DNA from: Clostridia bacterium
Lineage (GTDB): Bacteria > Bacillota > Clostridia > Oscillospirales > Acutalibacteraceae
Direction: 5' to 3'
Length of the DNA stretch: 11,639 bases
Assembly (NCBI GenBank): GCA_900755995.1
Contig: CAAEIM010000062.1
Location: forward strand, 1-11,639
Shown piece by piece: positions 7,827 through 11,639 of the stretch. Position 1 is the stretch's first letter. Every line of letters starts with the position of its first letter. A program made the position numbers and the translations under genes. Under the pieces are notes generated by a model. The model made no database searches, was not told the origin of the DNA, and saw only the letters and a program-made list of their open reading frames with translations.

Positions 7827-8287
7827 GCGACTTCATAAAAAAGTTTTTTGATATTAAGTTCTGGAAGTTCATTCTTGTGGGCGTAATAAACACGATTGTG
7901 GGCAACGGCCTGCAGTTTGTGCTGTTTGCCCTCTTTGCGTGGGACAGGTATGAATGGGGCGTGTGGCTTGCGTCTGCACTCGGATATTTTTTCGGCAGTG
8001 TAGTAAGCTATTTTCTCAACAAGTATTTCACCTTCAAAAACAAAGACAAGGGCTGGAAGCCCGTACTGCGCTTTGCCCTGAACATAGCCGTTTGCTATAC
8101 GCTTTCGTACTGCATAGCAATTCCGCTCATAAAGTGGCTGTGCACCGCAAATAATTTTACAATGTTTTCTCTTACGGTTGAGCAGTTTGCAGGCTACGCC
8201 TCAATGGTGCTCGGCTCGTGCCTGTTCGTGGCTTTCAATTACATTGGACAGAGATTTTTCGCCTTTAAGGAGTCAAAGTCAGTTTAA
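7823..8287 (+). CDS. GtrA/GtcA-family membrane protein, probable lipid-linked sugar flippase
   Basis: This 154-residue protein fits the GtrA family in length and layout: four membrane helices, with KFILVGVINTIVG in the first, SYFLNKYFTFK (62-72) after the second and NYIGQRFFAFK (139-149) after the fourth. The repeated N-[YK]-x-x-x-[RK]-x-[FW]-x-F-K pattern is the family's signature. Family members are thought to move undecaprenyl-phosphate-linked sugars across the membrane. The ATG overlaps the GT2 stop codon by four bases (ATGA), and AAGGAAG lies just upstream. The coupling and the GT2 partner make a flippase for the GT2 product the natural reading, as with YngA in Bacillus or GtcA in Listeria. 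Confidence 0.88.
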   Translation: MSDFIKKFFDIKFWKFILVGVINTIVGNGLQFVLFALFAWDRYEWGVWLASALGYFFGSVVSYFLNKYFTFKNKDKGWKPVLRFALNIAVCYTLSYCIAIPLIKWLCTANNFTMFSLTVEQFAGYASMVLGSCLFVAFNYIGQRFFAFKESKSV

Positions 8288-8328
8288 AAATTCTTTGGCT
8301 TTCATTCCTAAAGTTTATTATTAAAGTA

Positions 8329-8359
8329 AAAAGGTCAGGTTTTATACGCCTGACCTTTT
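8329..8359 (+). terminator. Rho-independent terminator of the GT2-gtrA operon
   Basis: An 11-base perfect stem (AAAAGGTCAGG at 8329-8339 with CCTGACCTTTT at 8349-8359), nine-base loop, followed by TTTTAGATTTT. It lies 41 bases after the gtrA stop. The flanking A run means it could also work in reverse. Confidence 0.88.
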
Positions 8360-8370
8360 AGATTTTAGAA

Positions 8371-8470
8371 TAAGAATATACACAAAAGGAATATATGGAT
8401 TGGGGAACCCCCGGCGAGAGTTTTTAGCCCGAGCAGACAGTTTGGTTTTAATTCAAAACTTTATTTTTAG
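8371..8470 (-). repeat. Partial copy of the intergenic repeat family (R4)
   Basis: It carries the ATATACACAAAAGG module, an ACCCCCGGCGAG segment, TTTTTAGC and the conserved end CCGAGCAGACAGT (8429-8441). The 34 bases at 8429-8462 are identical to 8657-8690 in copy R5. The matching opposite arm is absent. R4 and R5 stand as a direct repeat. Confidence 0.65.
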
Positions 8471-8656
8471 AAAAGTATACTCATTCAAAAATATGCACAA
8501 AAGGAAAAGTTTTTTCGGGAAACCCCCGGCGAGGGTTCCCCACGAAAAACAGTCCACCGGACTGTTTTTCTCCCCTCCTGCGCTGGTTCAAGCAATGGCG
8601 GGGCTTTGCCCCACCACCCCACCGCCTTTTAAAAAAGGCGGGCGAAAATTTTTCGT
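8471..8656. repeat. Hairpin-rich G+C block within the second repeat copy
   Basis: After a second ATATGCACAAAAGG and CCCCCGGCGAGG module, this block holds three tight inverted repeats: AAAAACAGTCC/GGACTGTTTTT (8545-8555 with 8559-8569), GGGGC/GCCCC (8600-8604 with 8608-8612) and CCGCCTTTT/AAAAGGCGG (8622-8630 with 8633-8641). In copy R4 the corresponding place is only a few bases long, so the block looks like an insertion or an expanded variant. I see no gene in it. Confidence 0.6.
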
Positions 8657-8833
8657 CCGAGCAGACAGTTTGGTTTTAATTCAAAACTTTTATGCCCGAA
8701 AATAAGTTTTATTTTTCCTGAACTGCCTATATTGATTTTTTATTTTATAGTAAATTACTTGGCAGTTGTCGGGCACGAAAATTTATTTCTTTATGATACT
8801 ATCCGCTCGGAGAGATGCAGCCCACTGGCTGCC
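8657..8833 (-). repeat. Intergenic CCGAG repeat element, copy R5 (possible structured RNA)
   Basis: Read on the minus strand: hairpin GCAGCC-AGTG-GGCTGC (8833-8818), spacer, left arm CCGAGCGGATAGT (8810-8798), interior, right arm ACTGTCTGCTCGG (8669-8657). As RNA on this strand all 13 arm positions pair, two as G.U. Inner pairs GTGCCCGA/TCGGGCAT and ACTGCC/GGCAGT are also visible. The hairpin begins six bases after the stop codon of the propeller gene, so read-through from that gene would transcribe the element. Confidence 0.78.
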
Positions 8834-8838
8834 ACTGG

Positions 8839-10080
8839 CTACTTATTCAAATATTTCCAAAGCTTTTTGGCTGAGTTTTCGCTGTCATTTATAAAGTCAA
8901 GGTCTGTGCCCATCAGCGAGTCCATTGTTTTTCCAAAGACAAGCCCTGTGCCAAAATCCTCATTGTCATTTCTGGCACTGTAGAGCACTATATAGTAGCC
9001 GTTTGTGTATATAAACGCAGGGCGGTAAAGTCCGCCTCCGTCCCAGTTTGTCGGATCAGATGACGGCTCAAGCACCTTTTCAGCCTCGCTCCAGTTTAAG
9101 CCGTCCTCAGAGGTTGAGTAGTACAGGCTCATATGTCTGCGGTCGGATTTATTTGTGGTGGAGCAGGCAAGAAGCTCGTATCTGCCGTTGATTTTCTCAA
9201 CATCAAGGTGCCAGGTATAGGTCGGCACGGCGTAGCTAATAGCTGTTTCCTTACCCTTTGTCCATTTATCGTTTTTATACTCCTTGTACATCAGCTTGTA
9301 GCCGCTGACATACCACACCTTATATATGCCGTTTTCATAGACGATAGACGGGCTTATCATATCATCCTTTTCACGGTTATTGGTTTCGTATGCCTTGGTG
9401 GCGGCGCTCCATCTGTCGCCGTCATAGGAATAGCGCATATACAGCGCCATATAATTTTTTTCGTAGTCTGTATATCTCCAGAAAAGCTCAAGGCGGTTTT
9501 TGTCGGAATTATACACCAGCTCGGAATCGGAGTTATACCTCACACCCGCCTTATAATTCTTGGGCATTCCGTGGTTAAACTTGACATCAGTAAAATTTAT
9601 AAGGTCGTTTGAAGCCACAATATGCGGATTTTCGTACTTATCATTTGCCGCCGGATACGGGGTGTAGGAGAGCCAAAAGCGGTAGCCGTTCCACTTTTCG
9701 CCCATATCTATAACCTTTGGATGGTAGGCTGAATTGGGGTAATTTTTTTCAACGCTCTTGTAGTCGCTCTTTAAATTAAGTTTGCTCTTTGAATTTGCCT
9801 GAAAATTAAAATCAGGCTTATAATTGCTTTGCTCAAAGATAAGATACTGAGCATAGGTTACGTCATTTACGTTGATTTCGCCCGACCTATCAAAATCTGC
9901 ACTGCTGTCAAGCTCCGTGCCGTTGGCTATGGCGATTTGCAGATATGTAACGTCCTGCACGTCAAATTTTCCGTCGCCGTTTAAGTCATAGATTTGTGTA
10001 TCTGCCGCAGCCGCTGTAAAGCAGACGGAAGCTACAGCCGCAGCCGCAGCAAGCAGTACGGCTATTATTTTTTTAAACAT
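8839..10080 (-). CDS. Secreted dockerin protein with a glycosidase-like beta-propeller
   Basis: This 413-residue protein has a Sec signal peptide (1 to about 26, MFKKII and a long Ala/Val core) followed directly by a dockerin. The dockerin shows two calcium loops: D32, N34, D36, D43 in DLNGDGKFDVQD, and D62, D64, S66, D73 in DFDRSGEINVND. Dockerins plug enzymes into cohesin-bearing scaffolds. A linker (about 86-115) leads to a propeller-like domain (116-413) with repeated aromatic blade motifs such as NGYRFWLSYTPYP (131-143), ENPHIVASNDL (150-160), YYSTSEDGLNW (320-330) and YRPAFIYTNGYYIVLYSA (352-369). These resemble five-bladed glycosidase folds (GH43/GH32-like or sialidase-like). I cannot assign catalytic residues or a substrate. 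GAGGG precedes the start. It lies 27 bases after the GH25 gene, so the two form an operon. Confidence 0.7.
   Translation of the reverse strand: MFKKIIAVLLAAAAAVASVCFTAAAADTQIYDLNGDGKFDVQDVTYLQIAIANGTELDSSADFDRSGEINVNDVTYAQYLIFEQSNYKPDFNFQANSKSKLNLKSDYKSVEKNYPNSAYHPKVIDMGEKWNGYRFWLSYTPYPAANDKYENPHIVASNDLINFTDVKFNHGMPKNYKAGVRYNSDSELVYNSDKNRLELFWRYTDYEKNYMALYMRYSYDGDRWSAATKAYETNNREKDDMISPSIVYENGIYKVWYVSGYKLMYKEYKNDKWTKGKETAISYAVPTYTWHLDVEKINGRYELLACSTTNKSDRRHMSLYYSTSEDGLNWSEAEKVLEPSSDPTNWDGGGLYRPAFIYTNGYYIVLYSARNDNEDFGTGLVFGKTMDSLMGTDLDFINDSENSAKKLWKYLNK
9943..9988 (-). repeat. 46-base segment identical to 11167-11212 (dockerin loop 1)
   Basis: Encodes the first calcium loop of the propeller protein's dockerin and is identical base for base to the segment in the GH25 gene. 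It points to recent duplication or gene conversion. Confidence 0.85.
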
Positions 10081-10107
10081 TTAATATCCCTCTGACATTA
10101 TAATTTT

Positions 10108-11304
10108 TTATGTATTAAGATTATAAATATAGTTCATATCAACCTTTTCGGGGATTCCGTCAACACTGCCCGAAAAGCTGTACTGGTGAATATCGACAAA
10201 TGACGGAAGCTCTGAATACGATTTGCTCGGTGAGGACATCCAGACAAGATATTTTGACGAAATCTCATCGGGATATGCGCTGTCCATAAGCATACTCTCC
10301 GCCGAATACATTCCCGCCTCAAAGCCGTTGCTCCTGATTCCGTCACAAAAGGCGGATATTACATCGGTTAAGGTTCTCCTCGGCAAAATTGCCATTCGGT
10401 ATTCTTCAACATCGTAAAATACGGGCAGTTCAAATTCCTTGCCCCTGATGGTTTTCATACAGTTTTCTACCTCCTGCTTAGCCTGATTAGCCGAGGTTGC
10501 GTAGCTGTACCAATATGCGCCCACATTAAGCCCTGCGGCTTTGGCGTCACGGTAATACTCCTGAAATTTTTCGTCCTCCTGATTCGGGTCTTTTCCGTAG
10601 CCTGCCCTGAGAATTACGCAGTTGATTCCCGAGCGTTTTACCCTGCCGAAATCAATATCGCCGTTCCACAGGGAGAGGTCAATGCACTTAGCCCTGTCAA
10701 CCTTGACCTTTACGGTACAGGTTTCTTTGCACTGCTTAATCGTTACGGTTGACGTGCCGACCTTGTTTGCCTTTAGCCTTACGCTGTGTTTATCAACAGA
10801 AACAATCTTCGCAACCGAGGAGTCGGAGGTTGTAAAGCTCATCTGACTCAGGCTGTTATTGGTTTCAACATCTATGGTAAAGGTGTCGCAGACATTTTTG
10901 TAAAGCTCAGACGAGGAAACAGAAATTTTTGTGTTGTTCTCAAGCTCCGACAAACTCGCTTCGCTAATCTGCTTTTGCAGGTATGTAACGTCATTTATAT
11001 TGATAACTCCGTCACCGTTGATGTCAAACCGAAGTCCTGCGCTTATTGATTGGTCGGTATCCTGACTCAGCTCGTCATCTGAACTATTCTTGCCCGCCTC
11101 GTCGGCAGTGCTTTCGTTATTGCCTGAGTTAATAAATGAACCGACATCCGCAAGCTCTACCTGCAAATATGTAACGTCCTGCACGTCAAATTTTCCGTCG
11201 CCGTTTAAGTCACGGCTGTCAATCTCAGATGCAGATGCACATATTCCCGCAGATACAGTTGAGATAACCGCCGCAAGCGTTACTGCTATTATTTTTTTGT
11301 ACAT
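10108..11304 (-). CDS. Secreted dockerin-bearing GH25 muramidase
   Basis: This 398-residue protein should hydrolyse peptidoglycan between N-acetylmuramic acid and N-acetylglucosamine. Order of parts: signal peptide (1 to about 26), first dockerin loop DLNGDGKFDVQD (32-43), a 40-50 residue acidic Ser/Asp/Glu insert (about 54-90), second loop DINGDGVININD (94-105), an Ig-like BIG2-type domain (about 123-203) and a GH25 barrel (204-398). The barrel keeps the family's acidic residues: D209 in CIDLSLWNGDIDF, and D298 and E300 in VFYDVE. QYSFSG (374-379) and VDMN (388-391) are the usual end. GAGGGTGA precedes the ATG, with a consensus promoter at 11337-11365. It is the first gene of an operon with the propeller gene. 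A dockerin on a lysozyme suggests scaffold- or wall-attached display, but no cohesin is in the window. Confidence 0.88.
   Translation of the reverse strand: MYKKIIAVTLAAVISTVSAGICASASEIDSRDLNGDGKFDVQDVTYLQVELADVGSFINSGNNESTADEAGKNSSDDELSQDTDQSISAGLRFDINGDGVININDVTYLQKQISEASLSELENNTKISVSSSELYKNVCDTFTIDVETNNSLSQMSFTTSDSSVAKIVSVDKHSVRLKANKVGTSTVTIKQCKETCTVKVKVDRAKCIDLSLWNGDIDFGRVKRSGINCVILRAGYGKDPNQEDEKFQEYYRDAKAAGLNVGAYWYSYATSANQAKQEVENCMKTIRGKEFELPVFYDVEEYRMAILPRRTLTDVISAFCDGIRSNGFEAGMYSAESMLMDSAYPDEISSKYLVWMSSPSKSYSELPSFVDIHQYSFSGSVDGIPEKVDMNYIYNLNT
11167..11212 (-). repeat. 46-base segment identical to 9943-9988 (dockerin loop 1)
   Basis: Encodes the first calcium loop of the GH25 dockerin. 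The second loop of the same gene (around 10981-11020) is related but clearly diverged. Confidence 0.85.
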
Positions 11305-11336
11305 TTTATCACCCTCAAAAGCCTAAATATATAAAC

Positions 11337-11365
11337 ATTTTACCATTTGTTCTGCAATTTGTCAA
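11337..11365 (-). promoter_or_regulatory. Strong sigma-A promoter for the GH25-propeller operon
   Basis: Minus-strand perfect TTGACA (11360-11365), 17 bases, TAAAAT (11337-11342), with TGG before the -10 giving an extended -10. The ATG is about 32 bases downstream. Confidence 0.75.
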
Positions 11366-11393
11366 TAAGAAACAGAATTGTTAATAAATATTA

Positions 11394-11536
11394 GGCAGTC
11401 AGTAGACTGCACTTATCCGAGTAGATACTCTTGCTTACGCCAAACTTTAAATTCCCAACAATTACTTTCGTTTAGGTTCGGGCATAAAAGCGCTGAATTA
11501 AAGCCATACTGTCTGCTCGATCTAAAAAAACTCGTA
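11394..11536 (+). repeat. Intergenic CCGAG repeat element, copy R6 (possible structured RNA)
   Basis: On the plus strand: hairpin GCAGTC-AGTA-GACTGC (11395-11410), spacer ACTTAT, left arm CCGAGTAGATACT (11417-11429), interior, right arm ACTGTCTGCTCGA (11508-11520), then CTAAAAAAACTCG. The terminal hairpin differs from R2 by a paired C-G to T-A change. The interior shares the CAACAAT...CTTTCGTT region with R2 and TTCGGGCATAAAAG with R5. Confidence 0.75.
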
Positions 11537-11540
11537 CTAA

Positions 11541-11639
11541 AAAGGGGCTGTCGCAATAACAGTTCCAAAAAGAAAAACCGGGTAGCCCGAAAGGGTTGCC
11601 CGGTTAGTGCTTTCTATAGTATAATTTAATTGCAAACAA
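11541..11639 (+). mobile_element. Possible left end of an insertion sequence (IS1182-like)
   Basis: The sequence AAAGGGGCTGTCGCAATAAC (11541-11560) resembles the terminal inverted repeats I associate with IS1182-type elements. It is followed by a strong hairpin and a TATAAT-like box (11620-11625), the usual arrangement before a transposase gene. No transposase codons lie within the window, so the family is a guess from the terminus. Confidence 0.35.
11576..11605. terminator. Strong hairpin with GAAA loop, probable terminator
   Basis: AACCGGGTAGCCC (11576-11588), GAAA loop, GGGTTGCCCGGTT (11593-11605): 13 pairs including two G.T. On the minus strand it is followed by TTTCTTTTT, so it can end transcription coming from the right. 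In insertion sequences such hairpins also block read-through into the transposase gene. Confidence 0.6.

Noticed and set aside
8545..8569. Second terminator for the GT2-gtrA operon
   Set aside because: The stem is strong, but it lies about 260 bases after the gene and after a good terminator; it fits better as part of the repeat block.
8400..8705. Open frame of about 100 codons on the plus strand between gtrA and the propeller gene
   Set aside because: It is made up of repeat copies R4 and R5 and of G+C-rich hairpins, encodes the repeat end twice, and has no family resemblance.
2467..11536. CRISPR array
   Set aside because: The repeats are long, structured, widely scattered and in both orientations, without regular short spacers.
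11378..11629. Open frame of about 80 codons on the plus strand at the right edge
   Set aside because: It spans repeat R6, the putative insertion sequence end and its hairpin; no protein family or sensible start context.
1..11639. tRNA, rRNA or a known riboswitch
   Set aside because: No cloverleaf, rRNA segment or riboswitch core was seen on either strand by reading; a covariance search was not possible here.

Overview
The window looks like the chromosome of a Gram-positive gut or rumen anaerobe of the Oscillospiraceae/Ruminococcaceae type (Ruminococcus-like). The evidence is two secreted proteins with dockerin modules, AGGAGG-type ribosome binding sites, consensus sigma-A promoters, moderate G+C, a clostridial-type ZapA start and a GH13 enzyme of the neopullulanase/maltogenic type. 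The species cannot be named from the sequence.

Layout, left to right. The left edge holds the first 40 codons of zapA (cell division), reading leftwards, divergent from a cytoplasmic GH13 alpha-glucan hydrolase (485-2410). A bidirectional terminator (2422-2464) separates GH13 from a large YfhO-family membrane protein on the minus strand (2585-5386). Upstream of yfhO, on the same strand, is a lipoprotein of unknown function (5696-6484). Divergent from it is a plus-strand pair with overlapping start and stop codons: a GT2 polyprenyl-phosphate glycosyltransferase with two C-terminal membrane helices (6864-7826) and a GtrA/GtcA-family membrane protein (7823-8287). A terminator follows. On the minus strand a two-gene operon runs from 11304 to 8839: a secreted GH25 muramidase with an interrupted N-terminal dockerin and an Ig-like domain, then a secreted N-terminal dockerin joined to a beta-propeller of the glycosidase type. 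The last 100 bases look like the left end of an insertion sequence.

How the genes may work together. GT2 enzyme, GtrA protein and YfhO protein are the three parts of the lipid-linked sugar system known from Bacillus/Listeria teichoic acid glycosylation: the GT2 enzyme charges undecaprenyl phosphate with a sugar inside the cell, GtrA flips it, and the YfhO-type GT-C protein transfers the sugar to an envelope acceptor outside. Here all three lie within 5.7 kb. The lipoprotein between them and the secreted dockerin muramidase next door suggest a cell-surface neighbourhood, but those links are inference.

The least explained signal is a family of intergenic repeats. Four near-complete copies (5523-5690, 6566-6780, 8657-8833, 11394-11536) and two partial copies (2467-2580, 8371-8470) share ends of the type CCGAGCGGATAGT ... 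ACTGTCTGCTCGG, with a small GCAGCC/GGCTGC hairpin outside one end. Arm differences between copies are compensatory or G.U-tolerated on one strand, which points to a structured RNA or a structured mobile repeat. Every intergenic gap longer than about 150 bp to the right of GH13 contains a copy.
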